Positions 46,454 to 54,738 of a stretch of 64,000 nucleotides of DNA are shown piece after piece. Below the pieces are notes generated by a model. It was given only the letters and a program-made list of their open reading frames with translations. It ran no database searches and was not told where the DNA came from. How positions within the stretch are numbered: position 1 is the first letter of the stretch; each line of letters begins with the position of its first letter. Made by a program: the position numbers and the translations under genes. The stretch comes from Nannocystis exedens (GTDB lineage Bacteria > Myxococcota_A > Polyangia > Nannocystales > Nannocystaceae), in NCBI RefSeq assembly GCF_002343915.1, contig NZ_NETK01000001.1, positions 5,656,001 to 5,720,000 of the forward strand, given 5' to 3'.

Positions 46454-47736
46454 ACGCGCTTGTTGTCGGCGCCGGCGAGCAGGCCGACCGCGTCGACGAC
46501 CATGACGCGGAGCAGGTCGGCGGAACGCAGGCGGCGGAAGTCGCGGTGGGCGACGAGGACGGCGAGGATGTCGGCCCGCGCGAGCGCGTCGTCGAGCGAG
46601 ACCAGCGGGCGGCCGGCGATCGGCGAGCTCTGGAGGTGCGGCTCGACCAGCAGCACCTCGCCGAGCGCCTCGCGGTGGACGGCCTCGGCGATGTGCAGCG
46701 CGGGGCTCTCGCGCAGGTCGTCGATGTCTGGCTTGTAGGACAGGCCGAGCAGGGCGATCGTCGGCGCGCGCAGCTTGCCGGCGAGGCGGCGGATCTGCCC
46801 GAGAATGCGCTCGGGGCGGCCGTCGTTGACCTGGCGCGCGGCCTGGATCAGCGGCGTGTGCTCGGGCGCGCTGGCGGCGATGAACCACGGGTCGACGGCG
46901 ATGCAGTGCCCGCCGACGCCGGGCCCGGGGCGCAAGATCTGGACCCGCGGGTGGCGGTTGGCCAGCCGGATCACCTCCCACACGTCGAGGTTCAAATGGG
47001 CGCTGACGTTGGCCAGCTCGTTGGCGTAGGCGACGTTGACGTCGCGGTAGGCGTTCTCCGCCAGCTTGGTGAACTCGGCCACCTCGGCGCTGGTGCGGTG
47101 GACCTCGGCGCGCACGAAGCCCTCGTAGAAGGCGGCGCAGCGGTCGGTGCAGGCGTCGGTGAGGCCGCCGACGATGCGCTCGTTCTCGACGACCTCGCGC
47201 AGGACGGCGCCCGGCAGCACGCGCTCGGGGGCGTGGGCGAGGAACAGATCCTTGCCGACGACAAGCCCGCTCTGGCGCAAGATCGGGGCGACGAGGTCGC
47301 GCAGGGTGCCGGGCGGGACGGTCGATTCGAGGACGACGAGGTTGCCCGGCCGCAGCACCGGCACGAGGGCGCGGCTGGCGGCTTCGACCGCGGCGAGGTC
47401 GGGGCGGTGGTCGGAGGTGATCGGTGTGGGTACACAGATCAAAAACGTGCGCGCGGGGACGGGCTCGGCGACGGCGCGCAGGGTGCCGGCGAGGACGGCG
47501 GCGCGCACGAGGGCGTCGAGCTCGGGCTCGACGATGTGGATCCGCCCGGCGTTGATGGTGTCGAGGATGTCGCGCCGGAGGTCGAAGCCGGCGACGCGAC
47601 GACCGCGCGTGGCGAGGACGGCGGCGGTGGGTAGGCCGACGTAGCCGAGGCCGACGACGCAGACGTCGAGATCGAGCGCGGCCGAGCCGTCGGATGGGGG
47701 TTCGTTAAGTGAAATGGTCACCGGCTTTTCGGGCAT
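46450..47736 (-). CDS. wecC: UDP-N-acetyl-D-mannosamine dehydrogenase-type nucleotide-sugar dehydrogenase
   Basis: A 428-residue NAD-dependent 4-electron dehydrogenase that oxidises UDP-ManNAc (or a similar sugar) to the uronic acid. Rossmann start VCVVGLGYVGLPTAAVLATRG; KLAENAYRDVNVAYANELA; the catalytic Cys in GPGVGGHCIAVDPWF; and LGLSYKPDIDDLRESPA. Start ATG 47736; GTG 47721 is an alternative. It is divergent from wecB, with 18 bp between the start codons, and is coupled to the downstream heparinase-like gene. The substrate assignment rests on the neighbouring epimerase. Confidence 0.92.
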   Translation of the reverse strand: MPEKPVTISLNEPPSDGSAALDLDVCVVGLGYVGLPTAAVLATRGRRVAGFDLRRDILDTINAGRIHIVEPELDALVRAAVLAGTLRAVAEPVPARTFLICVPTPITSDHRPDLAAVEAASRALVPVLRPGNLVVLESTVPPGTLRDLVAPILRQSGLVVGKDLFLAHAPERVLPGAVLREVVENERIVGGLTDACTDRCAAFYEGFVRAEVHRTSAEVAEFTKLAENAYRDVNVAYANELANVSAHLNLDVWEVIRLANRHPRVQILRPGPGVGGHCIAVDPWFIAASAPEHTPLIQAARQVNDGRPERILGQIRRLAGKLRAPTIALLGLSYKPDIDDLRESPALHIAEAVHREALGEVLLVEPHLQSSPIAGRPLVSLDDALARADILAVLVAHRDFRRLRSADLLRVMVVDAVGLLAGADNKRV

Positions 47737-47754
47737 GCTATCTGGGTCGCGCCG

Positions 47755-48948
47755 ATGCCGTCCACTGGGCCCCGGATCCTCATCGTTCTTGGCACTCGTC
47801 CCGAGGTGATCAAATTGGCGCCGGTGGAGCGCGCGCTGCGGCAGTACACCGACTGGCAGGTGTCGCTGTGCTGCACCGGGCAACACCGCGAGTTGGTGCC
47901 GCCGATCCTCAACACGTTCGGGCTGCAGTGCGAGGTCGAGCTGAGCGCGATGACGCCGGCGCAGTCGCTGTCGAGCCTGATGGCGCGCCTGCTCGACGGG
48001 ATCGATCCGGTGCTCGACGCCCTGCGGTTCGACTGGGTGGTGGTCCAGGGCGACACCACCACCGCCCTCGCCGGCGCCCTCGCGGCGTTCCATCGCCGGA
48101 TCCCCGTCGCCCACGTCGAGGCCGGCCTGCGCACCCTCGACCTCGCGGCGCCGTTCCCCGAAGAGGCCAACCGCCAGCTCATCGCCCGCCTCGCCAGCCT
48201 CCACCTCGCCCCCACGCCCGCCGCCCGCGAGGCGCTGCTCGGCGAGGGCGTGGCCCCGGAGTCGATCGAGGTCACCGGCAACACCGTCGTCGACGCGCTG
48301 CGCTGGGCCTCCAGCCGTCTGCCGCTCGAGGGCGCCCCGGCGCCCGAGCTGGTGCGCTTCGCCAAGGGCCGCCCGTTCGTGCTGGTCACCGGCCACCGCC
48401 GCGAGAGCTTCGCCGGCGGCCTCGCGGCGGTCTGCACCGGCCTCGCCACGCTGGCTCGCGCCTATCCCGGGGTCGACTTCGTGTACCCGGTCCACCTCAA
48501 CCCGGCGGTGCAATCGGCGGCGCGCGGGCTGCTCGGTGGGCTCAGCAACGTCTTTTTGCTCGAGCCGCTCGAGTACATGGCGGCGGTGTGGCTGCTCAAG
48601 CGCTGCATGTTCGTGATCACCGATTCGGGCGGGCTCCAGGAGGAGGCGCCGGAGTTCGGAAAGCCGGTGCTGGTGACCCGCACGACCACGGAGCGCATGG
48701 AGGGAGTGGCGGCCGGCTGCGCGGTGCTGGTCGGCTATGACACCGATCTGCTCGTCTCCACGGCGCGGCGCTGGCTCGACGATCCGGCCGCGTACGCGGC
48801 AGTCTGTCCGCGCAAGAACCCGTACGGGGACGGTCGCGCGGCTTCGCGCTGCGTGGCGGCGCTGCGTCGGCGCCTCGGCTTGCCGGCGGCGTCGGTGACG
48901 CCGTGGCCGGAGGCCCGGATCGAGCGTGCTGCGACCGACATGAGGTAG
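47755..48948 (+). CDS. wecB: UDP-N-acetylglucosamine 2-epimerase (non-hydrolysing)
   Basis: A 397-residue GT-B-fold epimerase making UDP-ManNAc from UDP-GlcNAc. Landmarks: ILIVLGTRPEVIKLAPVERAL, TGQHRE, VQGDTTTALAGALAAF, PVAHVEAGLRT, EEANRQLIARLAS, VLVTGHRRESF, YPVHLNP, VITDSGGLQEEAPEFGKPVLVTR and TERMEG. Divergent from wecC and followed 53 bp later by a WecA-type transferase gene, so precursor synthesis and lipid loading are linked. The ribosome site is weak; the mRNA may be nearly leaderless. Confidence 0.95.
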   Translation: MPSTGPRILIVLGTRPEVIKLAPVERALRQYTDWQVSLCCTGQHRELVPPILNTFGLQCEVELSAMTPAQSLSSLMARLLDGIDPVLDALRFDWVVVQGDTTTALAGALAAFHRRIPVAHVEAGLRTLDLAAPFPEEANRQLIARLASLHLAPTPAAREALLGEGVAPESIEVTGNTVVDALRWASSRLPLEGAPAPELVRFAKGRPFVLVTGHRRESFAGGLAAVCTGLATLARAYPGVDFVYPVHLNPAVQSAARGLLGGLSNVFLLEPLEYMAAVWLLKRCMFVITDSGGLQEEAPEFGKPVLVTRTTTERMEGVAAGCAVLVGYDTDLLVSTARRWLDDPAAYAAVCPRKNPYGDGRAASRCVAALRRRLGLPAASVTPWPEARIERAATDMR

Positions 48949-49001
48949 GATCGCCGGGTGAACGTCGGCGCACGTGGACGCGGGAACGCCGGGGGGTCCC
49001 C

Positions 49002-50462
49002 GTGAGCGCCGAGACGTGGGTGCTGTGGATCGCCGCGATCGTGGCGTTCGTGCTGGTGGCCGTGGCGATGCCGTGGGCCATTCGTGGCTGGCGCGCATTG
49101 GGCCGCTCGGACCGCGAGATCAGCCTGCGCAAGGTCCATCAGGGCGAGATCGCGCGGGTCGGCGGATTCGTGATGATGGTGGGCATCGGCGCGGTCGCGT
49201 TCCGCGGCCTGGTCGGCACCAGCGAGCTGTCGCTCGTCCACGAGTGGTTGTCGCGCAACCCGCTCAGCGGGGCGCTGCTGTGCGGGCTCGTCGGGCTCTA
49301 CGACGACCTGGTCGGGGCGCGGGCGCGGGTCAAGCTGGCGCTGCAATTGTTCGCGGCTGGGGTGGCGGTGTTCGCCGTCGGCCTGCGCTGGCCGGCGATG
49401 GCGGAGCTGCTCGGCCCGCTGGCGGCGCTCGAGCCGGTGATCACGCTCGGCTTTTTGGTGGCGTCGGTCAATGCGATCAACCTCAGCGACGGGCTCGACG
49501 GGCTCGCCGGCGGCAACACGGCGATCGGCTTCGCGGTGGTGCTGGCGGCGACGCTGCTGCACCCGCAGCCCGACCTCGCGCTCGGGTGGGTCAGCGCGGC
49601 CGCGCTGGGCGGCGTGCTCGGGTTCCTCGTCCACAACCGCCACCCGGCGCGCGTGTTCATGGGCGACGCCGGCAGCTACTTCCTCGGCTTCCTGCTGCCG
49701 GCGCTGCTGCTGCAGATCGCGCCGGTGCCGGAGCGGGTGGCGATCATCGACGTGTCGCTGCCGCTGCTGGTGCTGGCGCTGCCGCTGCTCGACATGGGGC
49801 TGTCGATCGCGCGCCGGGCCGCCCGCGGCCAGCCGATCTTCGCGCCCGACAGCGACCACATCCACCACCGCCTGCTCGCCCGCGGCTTCACCCACGGCCG
49901 CGGCGTGGCGGTGCTGTGGCTGACGACGGGGATGTTCGCCGGGCTGGCGCTGCTCAACGTGATCGGCGTCGGCGGCTGGTGGACGCTGACGGGCGCCGGC
50001 GCGGGGCTGCTGGTGGTCGCGGGGCTGCTCGGGTACCACGAGCTGCTGCGCCACCTGCCGGCGTTCACCGGCGACCGCCTGGTGCTGCGCGACCGCCGGC
50101 GCGCGGTCGTCGAGCTGCTCGCCGACCTCGATCGCCTGGCCGAAGAGACAAGGCGAAAAGGACATGACTTCAAGGACACAGAAGATCCCGCGCTGGCGCG
50201 CTGGCTCTCGCTGGCGCCGGCGTTGACGCCGATCCTCGGCCGCATCGGCGTGCCGGGGTTCGAGCTGCGGCGCGGGACGGCGACGGCGGTGAAGTGCGGC
50301 GACGACTCGCAGGCGTGGGGCTTCCTCAGCCTGCCGCTGCCGCAAGGGGCGGAGCTGCGGCTGGCGCTGGTGGCTCGCCTGCCGGAGCTGCAGCCGGAGC
50401 AGCTGGTGCTGCTCGAGCGCGTCGTGGTCCTGCTCGCCGACCAGTCGCCCTCGCGGCGTTGA
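49002..50462 (+). CDS. undecaprenyl-phosphate sugar-1-phosphate transferase (WecA/MraY family)
   Basis: A 486-residue membrane enzyme that transfers a sugar-1-phosphate to undecaprenyl phosphate, starting polysaccharide repeat-unit assembly. About 11 hydrophobic helices; motifs LRKVHQGEIARVGGFVMMVG, GLYDDLVGARARVKL, NAINLSDGLDGLAGGN, VFMGDAGSYFLGF and the His motif SDHIHHRLLARGFTHG. The GTG at 49002 is chosen because homology begins there. About 110 C-terminal residues (from 375) form an unusual soluble extension holding a palindrome copy (50162-50181). Confidence 0.92.
   Translation: MSAETWVLWIAAIVAFVLVAVAMPWAIRGWRALGRSDREISLRKVHQGEIARVGGFVMMVGIGAVAFRGLVGTSELSLVHEWLSRNPLSGALLCGLVGLYDDLVGARARVKLALQLFAAGVAVFAVGLRWPAMAELLGPLAALEPVITLGFLVASVNAINLSDGLDGLAGGNTAIGFAVVLAATLLHPQPDLALGWVSAAALGGVLGFLVHNRHPARVFMGDAGSYFLGFLLPALLLQIAPVPERVAIIDVSLPLLVLALPLLDMGLSIARRAARGQPIFAPDSDHIHHRLLARGFTHGRGVAVLWLTTGMFAGLALLNVIGVGGWWTLTGAGAGLLVVAGLLGYHELLRHLPAFTGDRLVLRDRRRAVVELLADLDRLAEETRRKGHDFKDTEDPALARWLSLAPALTPILGRIGVPGFELRRGTATAVKCGDDSQAWGFLSLPLPQGAELRLALVARLPELQPEQLVLLERVVVLLADQSPSRR
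50162..50181. repeat. palindrome copy in the WecA-type gene
   Basis: ACATGACT-TCAA-GGACACAG, diverged 8-4-8 copy in the codons for the C-terminal extension (around GHDFKDTED). Confidence 0.5.
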
Positions 50463-50669
50463 GCGCAAGTCGAGCGCGTGATCCGGAGGCGGCGCCGGTG
50501 CGGGCGATGAATCGGAGTTCGCGAGCCGGGGCGGGTCCTACGGTGATTGGCCGCGCCGCGGCGGCGACGCCTCGAATCGTGGCCCCGGTCGTGTCCAGGC
50601 CGTGGCCCGTCCGCGGAGTCCATGCACCCTTCGTCGTGTCGTCCCCGCGGCGACGGAGGTACAAGGGCA

Positions 50670-50786
50670 ATGCTGTTCGATCATACCATCCTGTCGTTCG
50701 CGAGCGTCGTGCTGACGCTACCGTTCGCCGAGCACGGCTGGCCGTTCGACGCCGGGATCGAGGCCGAGGACGACCACGAGGACTGA
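50670..50786 (+). CDS. possible small hypothetical protein
   Basis: A 38-residue frame, MLFDHTILSFASVVLTLPFAEHGW then an acidic tail ending EDDHED. A GGAGG site lies about 10 bp upstream and third positions are about 90% G/C, like real genes here. A hydrophobic start and acidic end are the only traits; no family recognised. Confidence 0.45.
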   Translation: MLFDHTILSFASVVLTLPFAEHGWPFDAGIEAEDDHED

Positions 50787-51143
50787 GCTCGGCTGGTATC
50801 GGCGTCGTCGCGCCGACGCAATCGACACACCGCGCACCCGCGAGGTCCTATTCCATGTCGACCTGGCGCGTCGACGTCTCGACACTCGCCGGATGGCCCA
50901 TCCAGGGGCGGTCACGAGTCTTCACATTCGTGTCATGAAGGCGCGTCGCCGTCGGTCGCCGCCGGGCGATCCCCCGGGTGGCGGAGGCGGGCGGCGGCGA
51001 ACCGAGGCTTCACGCTGCCTGCGCAAGCGATGGGGGATGTAGACCTCTGCACAGAAATTGCGCCGTGCTGGACCGGGGAACTCCGGAATTGCGGGCGGCT
51101 TGGCCGCGACCGGGGCGCTCGTCTATAGTCCAGCCAGGTCCTC
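50787..51143. other. intergenic, about 360 bp, nothing recognised
   Basis: Somewhat lower GC at 50850-50940. No gene, palindrome copy or clear promoter seen. Confidence 0.45.
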
Positions 51144-51341
51144 ATGAAGTGGGTCGAGATCAGGCACGAAGGAGACGGCAACCGCGGCGCCGCGTACGCG
51201 GCCGAAGTACCCGGCGGCGTGCTCGTGCGGACGGTGACGCACCTGATCCTCCACACCGGCCTGTACGTGTCGGAGGCGCTCGCGTTCGTGCCCAACGTCG
51301 GCCTCGCGGACTTCGAGCGCAAGCCGAAGGACGAGGACTAG
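51144..51341 (+). CDS. small conserved-looking hypothetical protein
   Basis: A 65-residue protein (MKWVEIRHEGDGNRGAAYAAEVPGGVLVRTVTHL ... SEALAFVPNVGLADFERKPKDED). Strong G/C third-position bias and a balanced composition argue for a real gene. No signal peptide or recognised domain. It is on its own between the polysaccharide locus and the 51578 lipoprotein. Confidence 0.65.
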   Translation: MKWVEIRHEGDGNRGAAYAAEVPGGVLVRTVTHLILHTGLYVSEALAFVPNVGLADFERKPKDED

Positions 51342-51405
51342 GCCGGCGGCGCGGACGAGGTCGCCGGCGGAGCTCCCGTCGCCGGGAGGCCGCGCGAGCG
51401 TAGCG

Positions 51406-51425
51406 ACCTGTCTCGGGGGACAGGT
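51406..51425. repeat. palindrome copy upstream of the 59-bp tandem repeat
   Basis: ACCTGTCT-CGGG-GGACAGGT; 7 of 8 arm pairs match. It follows the stop codon of the 51144 gene by 64 bp. Confidence 0.75.
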
Positions 51426-51444
51426 TCGAACGATCGGCAGATCG

Positions 51445-51621
51445 CTGCAGGACTGCGGCTCACTTGCGCTTGCGGCGGTCGACCTCGAGCTCGGGGCCGG
51501 GGGCTGCAGGACCGCGGCCTCCTCGCGCCTGCGGCGGTCGACCTCGAGCTCGGGGCCGGGGGCTGCAGGACTGCGGCCTACTTGCGCTTGCGGCGATCGA
51601 CCTCGAGCTCGGGGCCGCGGA
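51445..51621. repeat. 59-bp tandem triplication of a gene's 3' end
   Basis: The unit starting ctgcagga begins at 51445, 51504 and 51563 (period 59). It contains the last codons and stop of the minus-strand gene at 51578 (ELEVDRRKRK then stop). Two extra copies of this tail lie downstream of the true stop codon; 59 is not a multiple of three, so they could not be in frame. Confidence 0.9.
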
Positions 51622-53149
51622 CGGCGGCGAAGTAGCGGTCGGGTTTGCGCTGCAGGACCATGAGCGTGGGGTCGCGATCGGCGTCGAGCCCGAGGGCGCT
51701 GGTGACCAGCATCGACTGCGACGAGGTCTCGAGCAGCGGCTTCAGCCGTTCGGGGTTGACGGCCAGCACGGCGGACAGCAGGTCGTTCGTCGAGTCCTTG
51801 GCCGGCTCGCCCTCGGCCGCGGCCTTGGCCCAGCCCTGGACGACGGGGAGCGGGTCGGGGCCGATGACGACGAGGAGGCCGCCGGCGCGCTCGTTGGCGG
51901 CGAGGGCGACGCGGAGGCGGCCCTTGTCGTCGAGCAGCGGCTTGCCGACGGCGGGGACGTGGCGCGAGACGCCGTCGACGGTGAGCAGGTAGACCGTCGG
52001 GTTGTCGCCGGCCTTCTTGAAGCTGGCCCCGGGGACATCCGCGAACATGCGCGCGAGGCTGAGGTTGTCGACCAGCGTGCGCAGACAGCCGACGAGGTCG
52101 CGATAGCCGGCGGCCGGATCGTCGGCGCCGAGGCCGATCCGCAGGTGGCGGGCCGGGCCGGTGCCGAGCAGGACGCGGCCGTTCCAGCGCCGCAGCGCCT
52201 TCGCGGCCTGGTCGACCAGCGGGTCGAGCATCAACTTGGCGGCGAACCCGGCCCGGTCGACGCCCGCGTTCATCTGCTTGATCGCGTCGGCGACGGCCTT
52301 CTTGTAGCCGGGCCAGCGCGTGCTGACGCCGGCCGCGAGCTCGGGGACCTTGAGCATGCCGGTCAGCGCGCCGTCGGCGATGTCCGGCGAGCTCGGCAGC
52401 GGCTTGCCGGGCGCCTCGAGCACGTGGACGTCGAGCGAGTGCAGGCCCTGGCCGGCGGCGGCGACCCGCGCGTACGGGAACTCGGGCATGACCAGGCGCG
52501 CGCGCGTGTCGGCGAGGGTGAACCACAACGGCCGCGAGCCGTAGGTCGCGGGCAGCTGACGGCTGGTGGCCAGGCCCTGCAGGGTGTCGGCGAACACGAG
52601 GTTGTTCGTCTGGCCGTCGAGCCAGGCGAGCTTCGGCGCGGGCGGCTGGCCGTCGGCCGGCGTGCTGTCGCCGGCGGGCGCGGGCAGGCGGACGGCTCCG
52701 AAGTCGCCGACCGACTCGAGGCCCTTCAACGCGTCGGCGACGCCCTGCCCGGGGCGCACGGGCAGGACGACGATGTCCTCGCCGGCGACGTGGACGCCCG
52801 CCCAGGGCCGGTCGCCGACGACCTGCGGCGCGAGCTTGTCGGCGAGCTCTGCCGGGGCCTGCATGCGCAGCACGAACGCGGCGAGGGTCGGCAGCGAGGG
52901 GACCTCGGGCAGGTAGGCGTCGATGCCGGCGACGACCTCGGCGGGGCGGGCGATGAAGGCCCCGGCGTCTGGCATTTGGGACAGCTGGTGCGGCGCCGGA
53001 AGGGCCGGGCCGGCCGGCGTGCGGGCGCGCGGCGGGGCGCCGGCGGAGGTCGAGGGGACGCGCTGCGGGGCCTTCTTGCAACCCGGTGCGGCCAGGACGG
53101 TGGCAGTGACGAGGGCGGCGGCGAGGGCGACGTGGCGAGGTCCGGGCAT
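51578..53149 (-). CDS. hypothetical lipoprotein
   Basis: A 523-residue protein with signal peptide MPGPRHVALAAALVTATVLAAPGCKK (lipobox Cys), a Pro/Ala linker and a long mixed alpha/beta body with no recognised domain; segments such as DRPWAGVHVAGEDIVVLPV and LRVALAANERAGGLLVVIG are typical of DUF3352-like myxobacterial lipoproteins, which I mention only as a possibility. The basic C-terminus ELEVDRRKRK has been tandemly triplicated at DNA level beyond the stop codon. Divergent from the GAPDH gene. Confidence 0.75.
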   Translation of the reverse strand: MPGPRHVALAAALVTATVLAAPGCKKAPQRVPSTSAGAPPRARTPAGPALPAPHQLSQMPDAGAFIARPAEVVAGIDAYLPEVPSLPTLAAFVLRMQAPAELADKLAPQVVGDRPWAGVHVAGEDIVVLPVRPGQGVADALKGLESVGDFGAVRLPAPAGDSTPADGQPPAPKLAWLDGQTNNLVFADTLQGLATSRQLPATYGSRPLWFTLADTRARLVMPEFPYARVAAAGQGLHSLDVHVLEAPGKPLPSSPDIADGALTGMLKVPELAAGVSTRWPGYKKAVADAIKQMNAGVDRAGFAAKLMLDPLVDQAAKALRRWNGRVLLGTGPARHLRIGLGADDPAAGYRDLVGCLRTLVDNLSLARMFADVPGASFKKAGDNPTVYLLTVDGVSRHVPAVGKPLLDDKGRLRVALAANERAGGLLVVIGPDPLPVVQGWAKAAAEGEPAKDSTNDLLSAVLAVNPERLKPLLETSSQSMLVTSALGLDADRDPTLMVLQRKPDRYFAAVRGPELEVDRRKRK

Positions 53150-53365
53150 GCGCGTGCGTACCGTAGCAGGTGGGCGCGCTGGACGCATGCGCGGGCTCAC
53201 GGCTTCACCGCGTGGGTGCGATCGTGGGACGAGAATTCTCAGGCGAGCGGCCGAGACGAGAATTCTCGTCGGCGCGGACGAGCGGACGTGTGGCGAGCGG
53301 ACACGGTCGCGGACAGGCGCGCGGCATTGCGAGGGCGGGGGGGTTGCCCTATCCTCCGCCGCGTC

Positions 53366-54442
53366 ATGACGATCCGCCTGGGAATCAACGGAATGGGCCG
53401 CATCGGGCGGCTCGTGCTTCGACACGCGCTCGCGCGGAGCGCCGACTTCGCTGGCTCGGGGGCCGTGCGCAAGGGGCCGGCGATGCAAGTGGTCGCCGCC
53501 AACGACCTCGCCGACGCCGACGAGCTCGCCTACCTGCTCGGCCACGACTCGGTGCATCGTTTCCAGCTGCCGAAGGCCCGCGCGGAGGGCGGCGCGCTGC
53601 ACGTCGGCGACGGCTCGATCTCCCTGTTCAAGGAGCGCGACCCGAGCAAGATCCCCTGGGCCGACCACGGCGTCGACATCGTCATCGAGGCGACCGGCAA
53701 GTTCACCACCGGCGAGCAGATGGCCGGCCACCGCGCCGACGCGAGCGGCCCGTCGCACGTCATCCTCGCCGCGCCCGGCAAGAACGTCGACAAGACGCTG
53801 GTCATCGGCGTCAACGAGGAGACGTTCGACCCGGCGAAGGACCGCCTGGTGTCCAACGCGAGCTGCACCACCAACGCGCTGACCCCGGTGCTCGCGGTGC
53901 TCGACCGCGTGTTCGGCGTCAAGTGGGGCCTGGTCGGCACGACGCACGCGTACACCGCCGGTCAGGGCCTGGTCGACGGCCTCGCCGGCAAGGACCTCCG
54001 CCGCGGCCGCGCGGCCCCGGTCAACATCGTGCCGACGTCGACCGGCGCGGCCAAGGCCATCTCCGAGGTGCTGCCCAACCTCAAGGGCAAGTGCGACGGC
54101 ACCGCCGTGCGCGTGCCGGTGGTCGACGGCTCGCTCTACGACGTGGTCTGCCAGCTCGAGGGCGAGCCGACCCTGGCCCGCGTGATCGAGGCGCTGCGCG
54201 AGGCGGCCGCCAGCGAGGCGCTGCGCGGCGTGCTCGACGTCCGCAAGGAGGCGCTGGTGTCGAGCGACATCCTCGGCGACCCGCACTCGAGCATCGTCGA
54301 CGTCGACGCGTGCATGGGCCTCGGCGCGCTGGTGAAGATCGTCGGCTGGTACGACAACGAATGGGGCTACTCGGGCCGCGTGCTCGACCTGGCCGCCATC
54401 GCCGCCAACTGGATCGTCGCCAATCGCGGCAGCAAGCGCTGA
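53366..54442 (+). CDS. gap: glyceraldehyde-3-phosphate dehydrogenase, type I
   Basis: A 358-residue glycolytic enzyme. INGMGRIGRLVLRHAL starts the NAD domain; D47 in AANDLADADELAYLL marks NAD preference; the catalytic Cys167 in VSNASCTTNALTPVL and His194 in GTTHAYTAGQG are present, then STGAAKAISEVLP and the ending GWYDNEWGYSGRVLDLA. The protein has an extra stretch of about 10 residues (GSGAVRKGPA) in the first loop, making it longer than the usual 330-335. The ATG at 53366 is the family start. A hairpin follows the stop codon. Confidence 0.96.
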   Translation: MTIRLGINGMGRIGRLVLRHALARSADFAGSGAVRKGPAMQVVAANDLADADELAYLLGHDSVHRFQLPKARAEGGALHVGDGSISLFKERDPSKIPWADHGVDIVIEATGKFTTGEQMAGHRADASGPSHVILAAPGKNVDKTLVIGVNEETFDPAKDRLVSNASCTTNALTPVLAVLDRVFGVKWGLVGTTHAYTAGQGLVDGLAGKDLRRGRAAPVNIVPTSTGAAKAISEVLPNLKGKCDGTAVRVPVVDGSLYDVVCQLEGEPTLARVIEALREAAASEALRGVLDVRKEALVSSDILGDPHSSIVDVDACMGLGALVKIVGWYDNEWGYSGRVLDLAAIAANWIVANRGSKR

Positions 54443-54462
54443 ACGCGACGGCAGGAAGCGTG

Positions 54463-54498
54463 GAGCGGCTTCGTCTCGAGTCCGAGGCGGAGCCGCTC
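54463..54498 (+). terminator. hairpin after the GAPDH gene
   Basis: An 11-bp stem with one mismatch (GAGCGGCTTCG, 54463-54473, with CGGAGCCGCTC, 54488-54498), 20 bp after the stop codon; no T-run. Confidence 0.5.
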
Positions 54499-54738
54499 GG
54501 CGCGTGGTGAATCGCAGGGGGCGCGGATCGGCGATTCCGAGGATGAGGATGGGGTCCTGGGCGACTCATAAAAAGAGCGCCAGGAAGAACCGTGGATCGA
54601 TGATGCGCCGAACATTCGCGCGTCACGGGAGGCGAGCGGGACCTCCTGGATTTGCCGGATCCGTCGATCGATCGCCAGATCGAGCTGAAGCCGGCGAAGA
54701 TGCGTCTTGCGGAGGTAGGAGTCGCGCCGCCGCCGAGC

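Noticed and set aside
46727..46748. Possible palindrome copy in wecC (atgtc...ggacagg)
   Set aside because: The spacer is 9 bp and the codons encode the conserved LGLSYKPDIDDL motif, so protein constraint explains it.
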